Notes under the pieces: generated by a model
Databases searched by the model: none
What the model was told of the DNA's origin: nothing
What the model saw: the letters and a program-made list of their open reading frames with translations, nothing else
Made by a program: the position numbers and the translations under genes
Source: CAYUYV01 sp964561475
GTDB taxonomy: Bacteria; Pseudomonadota; Alphaproteobacteria; JAJFIK01
Direction: 5' to 3'
Assembly (NCBI GenBank): GCA_964561475.1
Contig: CAZLPU010000079.1
Span: 1-22,490, forward strand
DNA length: 22,490 nucleotides
Shown: positions 8,402 to 15,603 of the stretch, one piece after another
Numbering within the stretch: position 1 is the stretch's first letter
Layout: the number at the start of each line of letters is the position of its first letter

Positions 8402-8566
8402 TCAGTACAATCGGCCCCGGCTTGCAATGCCGTTGGTGCGCACATAGCGCGCCCGGTGGAAGGCTCGGTCAAGTTTTTGCGTGGACGACCGCTGGATAAT
8501 CCGCATCACGGTGGTGCTGCCGATCAGGGCAACGAACAGTCCTATGACAAGCCACATAATCCCCAT
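8402..8566 (-). CDS. Small single-pass membrane protein (54 residues), hypothetical
   Basis: Read on the minus strand, 8566 to 8402 encodes MGIMWLVIGLFVALIGSTTV, then MRIIQRSSTQKLDRAFHRAR, and ends GRLY. It has one hydrophobic helix at about residues 3-22 and a basic tail. AGGGG lies nine bases upstream of the ATG. The positive-inside rule would place the tail in the cytoplasm. I do not recognise it. The call rests on the coherent helix-plus-basic-tail architecture and the ribosome-binding site; overlapping plus-strand reading frames show no such structure. A 13-base palindrome, CCGGACGGTCCGG, lies just past the stop (8388-8400). Confidence 0.5.
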   Translation of the reverse strand: MGIMWLVIGLFVALIGSTTVMRIIQRSSTQKLDRAFHRARYVRTNGIASRGRLY

Positions 8567-9064
8567 TGAATTGGTCCCCTTCGATCCTCGGCCGCTCCGG
8601 CTTATTGCCGGTTACGGCCGCATTCATCGGCCCATGCCCCCGGAAGCGCTAACCAGTCGGAAGGTTCGCCACGAGGCTGGCAGTCCTTCGGGAGGTGGCC
8701 AATCGGGAGGTCCGACCATTAGGCCCTCAGATCGACCTGCCGCCATTCGTCCCCGGGCCAACGGCAATTCCGCTCATACGCCATCGCGTTTGAGGATGGC
8801 CGTTTGAGCATAAGGCGGCGGACATAGCCGCCGGTATCCTGCCTCGGCCAAAGACCCGTCTCTCATCAAAGCTGCCGCAGGGTTTACTCTTTTTATTCCC
8901 ACGCGACCCAACCTGTCATCCCCAACAACGTAATGAGGCAGGTCGATCGTGACAGTAATAGGGCATTGGCGACGGGCAATACTCAAGATCTGGGGGAAGA
9001 GGTTTGGTCGCACCCCCCATATCTGGTCGATATCTCAGATTTAATTCCGGCTTGTCTTATTCAC
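8567..9064. other. Intergenic stretch with no supported gene
   Basis: About 500 bases between the small membrane protein and the 3' end of hspQ. Composition is more mixed than in the genes. A minus-strand GTG-initiated frame of 79 codons (9013-8774) exists but has irregular codon use and no recognisable motif. A small inverted repeat, GGCGGC at 8814-8819 with GCCGCC at 8827-8832, is present. No tRNA, repeat array or mobile-element end was seen. Confidence 0.5.
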
Positions 9065-9087
9065 GTGTGGATCAACTTGATCAACAC
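9065..9087 (-). terminator. Near-perfect 23-bp dyad just downstream of hspQ
   Basis: The two 11-base arms, GTGTTGATCAA and TTGATCCACAC on the minus strand, are complementary around a central G with a single mismatch. It begins 17 bases after the hspQ stop. As RNA it would form a stable hairpin, but no U-run follows, so it is not a classical intrinsic terminator. A protein-binding operator is an alternative. Confidence 0.4.
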
Positions 9088-9103
9088 TGTGCGGCCCCGT
9101 TGG

Positions 9104-9433
9104 TCAGTGGGTCATTTCCGGCTTCATTTCATACCGGGTACCCAGAAACGCTCCGAAGAAATCCTTGATTTCCGGGTGGCCGACCGGCCGTCCCGTATCA
9201 TCGGCCAGCAGATTCTGCTCGGAGACATAGGCCTCGTAGTAGACCGTGTCATTTTCCGCAAAGAGATGATAGTAGGGCTGCTCCTTGCGCGGACGGATTT
9301 CTTCGGGAATGGCCAGCCACCATTCCTCGGTATTGGCAAATTCCGGATCCACGTCGTAGATGACGCCGCGAAAGGGAAACAGCCGGTGGCGCACGACATC
9401 CCCAATGCCGAATTTCGCGGATATGTCTTTCAT
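9104..9433 (-). CDS. hspQ: Heat shock protein HspQ (YccV-like, hemimethylated-DNA-binding domain)
   Basis: 109 residues, close to the usual length of about 105. The whole protein is one YccV/HspQ domain: KFGIGDVVRHRLFPFRGVIY at about 7-26, then WWLAIPEEIRPRKEQPYYHL and the C-terminal YEAYVSEQNLLADDTGRPVG. In enterobacteria HspQ acts as a specificity factor for the Lon protease and is heat-inducible; that role is known for the family, not shown here. GAGGAGG lies shortly upstream of the ATG. No convincing sigma-32 promoter was found on the correct strand. Confidence 0.93.
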   Translation of the reverse strand: MKDISAKFGIGDVVRHRLFPFRGVIYDVDPEFANTEEWWLAIPEEIRPRKEQPYYHLFAENDTVYYEAYVSEQNLLADDTGRPVGHPEIKDFFGAFLGTRYEMKPEMTH

Positions 9434-10139
9434 TACCCCATCCTCCTCACGGTCCCCACCATGCTGTCCAATGTCTTAGCGCATTGGTCCTAATGGAGCG
9501 TGATCACAGGACCAGTTTACGAAAGCGTCGCAGGTCATGTTGCGCAATCACTTCCCATTGCAACCCTCAGGGTTGAGGCCGGTCCCCATGTCTGCCTGAA
9601 AAGGTCCCTCAAGTCACGATCCATAGACTGTTCGCCCCACCAGCCTATTGAATGAGCGTGCTCCATCCTGTGACGGTCAACACACAGCTTGAAGAGAGAC
9701 ACTACCCCATAATTCATCCAGAAACTGTATTGTGTTACCGCCTCTAGTAGAATTGTACGGATTAGCTGCCGCGCATGGTGCGCCATTCAGATTCGGTAGT
9801 CCATCCACCAAGTTTCGGGGAGCGTCAGACCCGCCGTTTCGCATTTCTGCCGGTGGTACGGCGGCCTTGGCAACAGTGTTCCGGGACTGTTCGGCCAGAC
9901 CAAGGATGGAATGGAGCAAAGCTGGGACAAAGCCGGCGTTGGCCCCGCTCCGCGGCCCACCCTTGAAGAGGTGGAGACCATTCGCAGGATCTCCTTACCG
10001 GTGCGGGAGAAGGTTTTGCCCCTCGGGCGGGTGACGGAAGGGGATGTCCCTAGGGTCCTGTCCACGGTGGGTCGGGAACGGACCGATGACGGAGAAATCC
10101 GCTTTGAACCGGACAGGCCGGACCAGGCGGGGTGACCGG
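9434..10139. other. 706-base region of atypical composition, no confident gene
   Basis: The interval between hspQ and the PYP gene lacks any recognisable protein. At 9535-9786 codon use in the longest minus-strand frame is AT-richer in third positions than in all flanking genes, suggesting non-coding or foreign DNA. Several overlapping frames of 60-100 codons exist on both strands and none shows a domain. A chance-level match to a sigma-32 promoter (CTTGAA at 9688, CCCCATAAT at 9705, plus strand) points away from hspQ. Confidence 0.5.
9911..10135 (+). CDS. Possible small hypothetical protein (74 residues), doubtful
   Basis: This frame starts MEQSWDKAGVGPAPRPTLEE and has a charged middle (TIRRISLPVREKVLPLGRVT) and an acidic C-terminus. 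It ends 4 bases before the end of the convergent PYP gene. The polypeptide looks soluble and reads more like protein than the alternative frames here, but there is no clear ribosome-binding site, no known domain, and codon choice is mixed. It may equally be non-coding. Confidence 0.2.
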   Translation: MEQSWDKAGVGPAPRPTLEEVETIRRISLPVREKVLPLGRVTEGDVPRVLSTVGRERTDDGEIRFEPDRPDQAG

Positions 10140-10520
10140 TCAGAGGCGCTTGATGATGACCCAGTAGCGGTCTTCCTGCCTGTGGGCCTTTTTCAGGTGG
10201 ACATTGACCCTGGTCGGGTTCATTCGATAATCGAATGTGTACTGAAAATAGGTGTGCATCCTGCCGCTGCGGATGCCTTCATCGAACTTGCCCTTGAACT
10301 GCCTTGTATTGGTGCAGGGGGCGATGTTGGTGAAGAAATTCCGTCCAATGACCGAATTGCGGTCGCGGTTGCAGATCTCCGCCTCGGTCCGGTTGTATTT
10401 CAGGATGCGCCCGGTCCCGTCCAGGAGAACCACGCCATAGGGCAGAGTGTCCAGGTCCCTGTCGGACAGGTCGGACAGATCCGTCTCAGGTTTCGGGGCG
10501 GCCAGGGCGGTGATATCCAT
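10140..10520 (-). CDS. pyp: Photoactive yellow protein (PYP), stand-alone PAS photoreceptor
   Basis: 126 residues aligning along its whole length to PYP, a small cytoplasmic blue-light sensor that carries p-coumaric acid on a cysteine. With the start at 10520 the numbering coincides with the classical Halorhodospira protein: Y42 and E46 (chromophore hydrogen bonds) in LKYNRTEAE, R52, the chromophore-attaching C69 in NIAPCT, Y94 and M100 in YFQYTFDYRMNPT, and the C-terminal YWVIIKRL. Position 50, usually Thr, is Cys. This ATG has AAGGA seven bases upstream; an ATG six bases earlier has no room for a ribosome-binding site. No tyrosine ammonia-lyase or coumaroyl-CoA ligase gene lies in the window, so cofactor supply must come from elsewhere. 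Confidence 0.93.
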   Translation of the reverse strand: MDITALAAPKPETDLSDLSDRDLDTLPYGVVLLDGTGRILKYNRTEAEICNRDRNSVIGRNFFTNIAPCTNTRQFKGKFDEGIRSGRMHTYFQYTFDYRMNPTRVNVHLKKAHRQEDRYWVIIKRL

Positions 10521-10561
10521 CAGCATATCCTTATACTGAAGGGCGGCCCACGCAACGGGGG

Positions 10562-10596
10562 CTCAGGCGTCCTCACCCGGTAATGCTACGCCTGAG
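10562..10596. promoter_or_regulatory. Perfect 9-bp inverted repeat upstream of pyp
   Basis: CTCAGGCGT at 10562-10570 and ACGCCTGAG at 10588-10596 are exact complements separated by 17 bases. The dyad lies 42 bases upstream of the PYP start and about 75 bases after the DUF2817 stop, both genes being on the minus strand. It could be an operator or attenuator for pyp or a terminator of the upstream unit; no U-run follows. Confidence 0.4.
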
Positions 10597-10671
10597 AGCT
10601 TGCGGTCCCGTTAAGGGCGGGAGAGGGGCAGGCAGGGCCTGGAGCGAAGGGGAGGGGCGCTGGGAGCCTTC

Positions 10672-11754
10672 TCAATCGAGGCCAGCCAAAGCCCGGGCGG
10701 CGACGGCCCTGGAGCACCGCCAGATCCTGTGCTTCCATTCCGGCGCATCCGGATAGAACACCCGGCGCAGCTCATCCTTGATGCCCTTTGCTTCCGGACC
10801 CGCGGGATTGCCGAGGGTGTGGAGCCAGTTGTCCGCCCGGGTGGCCCGGAACACTTCCGTGCCGCTACAGGTCCCGAATTCCAAACAGGTTGAAGTGGTT
10901 TCCGCCCCGGGCAGCAGGGACGGCAGGACCGTGTCGATGGTGCCGGTCAGCCGTGCGGACACGGATTCTCCGGTGACGGTGGATTTGACCAGATCGCCCC
11001 ACCAGGCTTTGGCCCGGGCATAGGCCGGATCGTCCGCTTCCACCTCGACAATGAGTTCCGCGGCGCCGTAATCGCCCAGCCCCGTGTGGATGTCCACCAG
11101 GACAGCCTTTTGCGCATGGGCGCCGTGGTGGCTCACCAGGGAACAGAACAACTCGTTCGACCAGGTTTTCTTGCGCCCGCCGAAATAAAGCCCGTTTTCG
11201 TATCTGTACTGACCGGCGGTGATAGCGCTCTGGAGCGCGTCGAACCCATGCTCCTGGGCGTAGGTGCGCATGGCGCTGTTGGCCCCCTCGAGGGTCGCGT
11301 GGGTCAGATCCGGCGGGCAGATCGCATCCTTGAGCGCCTCATAACCCTCATTGTTCGGGGGCGGAGCAGCATGGTCGATGAAATTGCGGTTGAGATCGAC
11401 ATTGTCCTCGTTCACCCGGCGAACCCAGGCAAACCCGTAGGGATTGAGAGCATGCACCAGGACGATCTTGATGTGCTCTGGCACCTTGGCCGTGAGGCTG
11501 TCGCGCAAAAGACCAAGCTGGCAGCCGGAGCCGCAGAAGCCTTCCACCCCGTGGGTGGCCGATTGGATGAACAGGACATGGGGCGCGTCCGGTCGGCCCA
11601 GAACCGCACAATCCGTAATCAGAGCATCACCGGCAGGCCCGAGGGCATGGGGGTTCTCATGGGAGGTGATCGCCGCGCCCCTGGCTGAGGCGGCCTGAAG
11701 AAACCGTGTCCGGGCCTCGCCATAGGACCGGGAGAAAAACCCCACCCCTTCCAT
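10672..11754 (-). CDS. DUF2817 / M14-type zinc hydrolase
   Basis: 360 residues of the DUF2817 family, related to zinc carboxypeptidases (M14) and the aspartoacylase/succinylglutamate-desuccinylase group. Probable zinc ligands are H68 and E71 in THGVEG and H223 in VDIHTGLG; E292 in CLEFGT is the expected catalytic glutamate. The stretch NPYGFAWVRRVNEDNVDLNRNF (about 104-125) is the family's substrate-binding signature. No signal peptide, so cytoplasmic. The ATG is 4 bases after the dgcA stop, with AGAGGA overlapping the dgcA end, so translation is coupled. The context suggests a role in D-glutamate or peptidoglycan-derived peptide use, possibly deacylation of N-acetyl-glutamate; this is inference. 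Confidence 0.88.
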   Translation of the reverse strand: MEGVGFFSRSYGEARTRFLQAASARGAAITSHENPHALGPAGDALITDCAVLGRPDAPHVLFIQSATHGVEGFCGSGCQLGLLRDSLTAKVPEHIKIVLVHALNPYGFAWVRRVNEDNVDLNRNFIDHAAPPPNNEGYEALKDAICPPDLTHATLEGANSAMRTYAQEHGFDALQSAITAGQYRYENGLYFGGRKKTWSNELFCSLVSHHGAHAQKAVLVDIHTGLGDYGAAELIVEVEADDPAYARAKAWWGDLVKSTVTGESVSARLTGTIDTVLPSLLPGAETTSTCLEFGTCSGTEVFRATRADNWLHTLGNPAGPEAKGIKDELRRVFYPDAPEWKHRIWRCSRAVAARALAGLD

Positions 11755-11758
11755 GCCG

Positions 11759-12814
11759 TTATCCTCTCTGCACGCCGATTTTCCCTTTGTCAGGGCTGGC
11801 TGCGGTCTTGAGTGGGTCGTCCGGATTGATCAGGCCGCCCCAGAGGCCGCCCTTGCCGGGCCGGATGACACTGCCTTGAAACTCCAGGCCCGGTTCCCGG
11901 TCCTTGGACAAAAGCAGAGGTCCGTCCAGGTCCACATAATCCGCGGCGCCGGCGAGCAGGAACGCGGGCGCCATGGCCAGGGAGGTGCCCACCATGCAGC
12001 CCACGAAGACCTTCATGTTCTTGGCCCTGACCGCTTCCAGAACCCGGATGGCCTCGGTCAGGCCGCCGGTCTTGTCGAGCTTGATGTTGACCGCCTGATA
12101 AAGGGAGGTGACATGGGGCAGGCTGTCGAGGTCGTGGAAGGATTCATCGGCACACAGAGGAACCGGGCAGTCCACCCGGGCCAGGCCCCGGTCATCCGCC
12201 GCCGGAAGGGGCTGTTCGATCAGGCGCACCCCCAGCCGGTCGAGGCGGGGGCCATAGGCCTTGAGTTGCTCCACGCTCCAGCCCTCGTTCGCGTCGGCAA
12301 TCAGGTCCGCCTTGGGCGAGGCCTCGCGGACGGCGGCCACCCGTTCATCGTCTCCATCGCCCCCCAGCTTGAGTTTGAGCAGGGGCCGTGCGGCATTCTC
12401 CCGGGCCTTGGCGGCCATGGCCTCGGGCGTGTCCAGGGAGATGGTGAAGGCGGTGGTCACAGCCCCGGGGGCGGGCAGATTGGCAAGGTCCCACACAGGC
12501 CGGCCCGCCATTTTGCTTTCCAGATCCCACAGGGCGCAGTCCAGGGCATTCCGGGCCGCACCGGGTCCCATGCGGCGGACCAGTTCCGCCCGGGTCAGGC
12601 CCGCCGCGAGGGAGGGGCGCATTTCTTCCAGATCCGCCTGCACACCCTCAAGGCTTTCGCCGTAGCGCATATAGGGCACGCATTCGCCACGGCCCGTGTG
12701 ACCGTCTTTCGTCAGGTTGGCGACAATCACCTCCGCATGGGTCTTCGCGCCACGCGAAATTCGGAAGCCGCCGGAAATGGGCCATTGTTCGACCTGGATG
12801 CTCAAGTCAGGCAT
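11759..12814 (-). CDS. dgcA: Enolase-superfamily N-acetyl-D-glutamate racemase / dipeptide epimerase
   Basis: 351 residues of the muconate-lactonizing/dipeptide-epimerase branch of the enolase superfamily. Catalytic lysines K147/K149 lie in LLKLKLGG and K245 in NIKLDKTGG; metal ligands are D174 (ADANEGWS), E200 (LIEQPLP) and D223 (CADESFHD). The complete set argues for an active epimerase. Sequence alone would also fit L-Ala-D/L-Glu epimerase; pairing with a DUF1611 gene directly upstream favours DgcA, which converts N-acetyl-D-glutamate to N-acetyl-L-glutamate. AAGGAGA precedes the ATG by nine bases. It is 99 bases downstream of dgcN and abuts the DUF2817 gene. Confidence 0.88.
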   Translation of the reverse strand: MPDLSIQVEQWPISGGFRISRGAKTHAEVIVANLTKDGHTGRGECVPYMRYGESLEGVQADLEEMRPSLAAGLTRAELVRRMGPGAARNALDCALWDLESKMAGRPVWDLANLPAPGAVTTAFTISLDTPEAMAAKARENAARPLLKLKLGGDGDDERVAAVREASPKADLIADANEGWSVEQLKAYGPRLDRLGVRLIEQPLPAADDRGLARVDCPVPLCADESFHDLDSLPHVTSLYQAVNIKLDKTGGLTEAIRVLEAVRAKNMKVFVGCMVGTSLAMAPAFLLAGAADYVDLDGPLLLSKDREPGLEFQGSVIRPGKGGLWGGLINPDDPLKTAASPDKGKIGVQRG

Positions 12815-12913
12815 CGACGTGGTCTCCTTTTTTCCCTTGCCGTTCAGCGCCCTCCGGACCGTCGCCTGCCGGGTGTGACAGGCTTTGGGGGGCGACAGGG
12901 CCGGGGGCGGCCT

Positions 12914-13921
12914 TTACAGGCCCAGTTCGATGATCCGGTCCACGATGGGCATGGTTCCGGTACGGACGGGATCGCAGGCGGGCAGCCCGTAAGTGCGTGC
13001 CGCCTCATCGAGGCAGGCCTGGGCCGCCGCGTCGTCCAGGTTCTGGGTGTTGATGGCCAGCCCGACACACACGCTGCCCGGATTGGTCAGGGCCGCCAGG
13101 GACTGGTTCAAGGCAATCACCTCGCCAATGGAGGGCAGGGGTGTCGAGACATTGCGCATGGTCTTGCGTGTGGGTTCGTGGCAGACGACCATCGCGTCAG
13201 GCTGGGTGCCGTGGAGCAGACCCAGGCTGACCCCCGCGAAAGAGGGATGGAACAGGGAACCCTGGCCCTCGACCACATCCCAGTGATCCGGCTCATTAGC
13301 CGGTGTGAGCCATTCCGCGGCCCCGGAAATGAAATCCGCAATGGTGGCGTCAATGGCCACGCCGCTGCCGGCAATGAAAATGCCGGTCTGGCCCGTGGCT
13401 CGGAAATCCGCCTTGAGCCCCCGGGCGCGCATGTCCCGTTCCAGGGCCAGGGCCGCGTATTTCTTGCCCACGGCACAGTCGGTCCCGACGGTGAGCAGCC
13501 GCTTGCCCGGCCGCCGTTCGCCGGATCCGGTCTTGAACACCTGCGCGTTGCGCCGCACTTCGATCAGGCGCCGGCCCGAGCGTTCGGCTGCTTCCTGAAC
13601 CATGGGGATGGAGGCCAGAGGGGTGTGGAGGCCGCTGGCGATATCGAGACCCGCCAGCAGGGCCTGGGAAAGGGTTTCCGCCCATTCGTCTGGAATGACA
13701 CCGCCAGGGTTCACCGTGCCGATGACCAGGGTCTTGATGCCCGCTCCGGCGGCGTCCTCGACGGTCATGTCCGGCAGGCCAAGGGTTGTCCTGCAGGCGG
13801 GCAGACGCAACTGGCCCGCAGCCCAGGTCGGGCGCCAGTCCAGGATGCCGCGGGCCGTCTTGATGGCCAGGTCATCACGGGCGTCGCCGAGGAACAGGAG
13901 ATAGGGCGGAAAAAGTTCCAT
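12914..13921 (-). CDS. dgcN: DUF1611 protein, D-glutamate N-acetyltransferase DgcN
   Basis: 335 residues of the DUF1611 family. The N-terminal Rossmann-like part contains IGTVNPGGVIPDEW (about 68-80); the C-terminal part has a P-loop-like GTDCAVGKK at 146-154, then DFRATGQTGIFIAGSGVAID and DHWDVVEGQGSLFHPSFAGV. Characterised marine members acetylate D-glutamate as the first step of D-glutamate catabolism, with DgcA acting next. The start at 13921 (MELFPPYLLFLGD) matches the family N-terminus; upstream in-frame ATGs at 13939 and 13957 would add 6 or 12 residues. It is the first gene of a three-gene minus-strand unit. Confidence 0.88.
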   Translation of the reverse strand: MELFPPYLLFLGDARDDLAIKTARGILDWRPTWAAGQLRLPACRTTLGLPDMTVEDAAGAGIKTLVIGTVNPGGVIPDEWAETLSQALLAGLDIASGLHTPLASIPMVQEAAERSGRRLIEVRRNAQVFKTGSGERRPGKRLLTVGTDCAVGKKYAALALERDMRARGLKADFRATGQTGIFIAGSGVAIDATIADFISGAAEWLTPANEPDHWDVVEGQGSLFHPSFAGVSLGLLHGTQPDAMVVCHEPTRKTMRNVSTPLPSIGEVIALNQSLAALTNPGSVCVGLAINTQNLDDAAAQACLDEAARTYGLPACDPVRTGTMPIVDRIIELGL

Positions 13922-14428
13922 GACCGATAGCCCCACTGACATTTGCCCCACTACCAATGGCGCCGGACAGTCATCCCGCCAAATTCGGATGCGCCGGAAA
14001 CACCAAGCCTTTGGCCGCCAGGACCAGGACCAGGACCTAGACCTTTGACGGATGGCGTTCTGGCCGTAGGACCCACGCGCCGATTGGCTTGCAAAACGCT
14101 TTTAATCGCCCGGCCTCTTCAGGCGCCGCGCGTGTCATGACCCACAAGTCTACCATCATGCCAAGGAATTCAAGACGGACTTAAGTCAGGGCGGGAAAAG
14201 GCTTAGCCACTCACCACACCCAATGAGGGATGGCGTGGTGAGAATTTTCCCGGAAATCCGCCTTGCCTATGAGCCCCGCCGACTCCCAAACCTGACGCGA
14301 TCGCTCACGGTGGGATCGCTCATGGTCGGTTGGGCGCGCGGGCTGCTTGCATTGCGCTGCGTCCGCCAGGAACCGGGGGACGACATCTCCCGGATCCGGC
14401 AGAATACGGCGTGGGTGCGGATCAGCCC
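13922..14428. other. Intergenic region upstream of dgcN
   Basis: About 500 bases separate dgcN from the end of mlaC, both on the minus strand, so this holds the promoter of the dgc unit and the terminator of mlaC. It contains three tandem CCAGGA hexamers at 14018-14035 and the inverted repeat at 14210-14242. No coding frame with a recognisable product was seen. Confidence 0.5.
14210..14242 (-). terminator. Perfect 8-bp inverted repeat, possible mlaC terminator
   Basis: CTCACCAC at 14210-14217 pairs with GTGGTGAG at 14235-14242 across a 17-base loop. On the plus strand AATTTT follows directly; on the minus strand, the direction of mlaC transcription, CCTTTTCCC lies about 10 bases further. It is nearly 190 bases past the mlaC stop, so the assignment is weak. 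Confidence 0.35.
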
Positions 14429-15142
14429 TTAGCGGCTGCCTTCACCACCAAGCCGCTCGCGGGTTTCCGCCTGCATGTTCCGCAGACGGCGGAGCAGGCC
14501 TTCGAACCCTTCACGGTTGATCACGGAGGCAAACTCTTCCCGCTGAGAGATCACCATGCTGATGTTTTCAACGACAACATCAATGATCTTCAGGCTGTCG
14601 CCATATTTGCGGACCCGCCAGTCCACGCTGGTCTGATCCCGGGACCCCACAATGTCGCTACGGACATAAACGTCCCGGCCACCGGCTTCTCGGGCGCTGG
14701 TCACGACAAACTCTTCACCGGAATAGGCGTTGAGGATCGTGGAATACCGGTTCAGCACGAAGTCGCCGAAGAGCATTTCATATTCCGCGAGCTGCTCTTC
14801 CGTGGCGCGGCTGCGATACCGGCCCAGGGCCAGACGGGCCAGGAAGGGAATATTGAAGGCCTCTTCCAGAATGGCCTGGAACACCCGCAGGCGCTCGGCG
14901 TCATTCACATCTTCCCGCTGGAGGATGGACACCGCACGGTTGGCGACGTTCTGGATGAAATCCTTGGCTTCGTCGTAATCCGGACGCTCGTCGTCTTCCT
15001 GGGCCATGGCCTGACCCCCCAGAAGACCATTGAGTGGACCTCCGGCGGGGACGGCCACCACAGCAAAGCCGGCCAGGATGGCGACGCACCCGGCCATCAC
15101 ACTCTTGTGAAGCCCACGGATGACTATGGATGCGCTGTTCAT
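14429..15142 (-). CDS. mlaC: Periplasmic phospholipid-binding protein MlaC (Ttg2D family)
   Basis: 237 residues. MlaC shuttles phospholipids across the periplasm between the outer-membrane component and the inner-membrane MlaFEDB complex. A signal sequence covers about 1-47, with hydrophobic core VMAGCVAILAGFAVVAVPA and likely cleavage after QAMA. The mature protein shows the family features: FNIPFLARLALGRYRSRATE (helical core), FVLNRYSTILNAYSGEEFVV, then VDWRVRKYGDSLKIIDVVVE and VINREGFEGLL. The start is MNSAS at 15142; an earlier in-frame codon would only add 62 residues without a signal peptide. It stands alone, over 4 kb from mlaEFD and on the opposite strand, with no mlaA neighbour. Confidence 0.92.
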   Translation of the reverse strand: MNSASIVIRGLHKSVMAGCVAILAGFAVVAVPAGGPLNGLLGGQAMAQEDDERPDYDEAKDFIQNVANRAVSILQREDVNDAERLRVFQAILEEAFNIPFLARLALGRYRSRATEEQLAEYEMLFGDFVLNRYSTILNAYSGEEFVVTSAREAGGRDVYVRSDIVGSRDQTSVDWRVRKYGDSLKIIDVVVENISMVISQREEFASVINREGFEGLLRRLRNMQAETRERLGGEGSR

Positions 15143-15293
15143 GGTTCCGCCCTGCTGGCCTCCGCGTTCGACACTCCCGCTCACGCTGCGATCCCCCACT
15201 GCTACACGTCCTGTTAAGGGTGCCCGGTCGGTCCCGGAGCGCCCCGATTGAAGTCCATTTGGCTGAAAGCCCACTACCGGGCTGGCCCGCCAT

Positions 15294-15323
15294 CTTATAC
15301 TACCGTTCCGCTTCACCTTCGAA
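15294..15323 (-). promoter_or_regulatory. Candidate sigma-70-type promoter for mlaC
   Basis: On the minus strand TTCGAA (15323-15318) and TATAAG (15299-15294) are separated by 18 bases, a plausible -35/-10 pair with a good -10 and a poor -35. It would give a leader of about 145 bases before the mlaC ATG. It is one of the few AT-rich hexamers in this gap. Confidence 0.3.
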
Positions 15324-15532
15324 CACACTCCGGGGCTGTTGGTTGCCCGTTCATGAGGAGCGGAATCGGCACAAGTGCGGCGACACGCTAGCGCAGCCGC
15401 ACCTAAACGGAAATAGGCTCAATCAGGCAAGGGCTCCGTTGATGAAAACGTGAGCGTGACCTGCTTTTCGAATGGAGCGCCGATGGTCCGCTCCGGCGTG
15501 ACCGGTCCTGTTCCCGAATGACCTGTTTGAAT

Positions 15533-15573
15533 AAGGGGCTTACCGGAAGGAGGGCTTAACGGGCGGGCCCCTT
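15533..15573 (-). terminator. 7-bp inverted repeat after the cyclase-like gene
   Basis: AAGGGGC at 15533-15539 pairs with GCCCCTT at 15567-15573. It starts about 30 bases past the stop of the minus-strand cyclase-like gene, and TTATTC follows in the direction of transcription. The loop is long (27 bases), so this is a weak terminator candidate. Confidence 0.35.
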
Positions 15574-15603
15574 GGCGACGGGAAACGGCGTGCGTTGGAG
15601 AAA

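Larger units (their letters stand above)
15143..15603. other. Intergenic region upstream of mlaC
   Basis: The 461 bases between the cyclase-like gene and mlaC hold no supported gene. They include the candidate mlaC promoter (15294-15323) and an inverted repeat near the end of the cyclase-like gene (15533-15573). Confidence 0.5.

Noticed and set aside
8774..9013. Minus-strand GTG-initiated frame of 79 codons
   Set aside because: No domain, irregular codon use, no convincing ribosome-binding site; treated as intergenic.
9688..9713. Sigma-32-like promoter (CTTGAA, then CCCCATAAT)
   Set aside because: Lies on the plus strand pointing away from hspQ, the spacing is slightly short, and no supported gene lies downstream; probably chance.
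9535..9786. Minus-strand frame of 83 codons in the hspQ-pyp gap
   Set aside because: Contains Trp-rich stretches that look protein-like, but its codon use differs from all neighbours and I could not link it to any transposase or other family.
11753..13930. 725-codon open frame on the plus strand opposite dgcN, dgcA and the DUF2817 gene
   Set aside because: Its product is Gly/Arg/His/Gln-rich without any domain. It is a by-product of GC-ending codon use in three well-supported minus-strand genes.
14223..14432. Plus-strand frame of 69 codons upstream of the mlaC end
   Set aside because: Overlaps an inverted repeat, has no ribosome-binding site and no motif.
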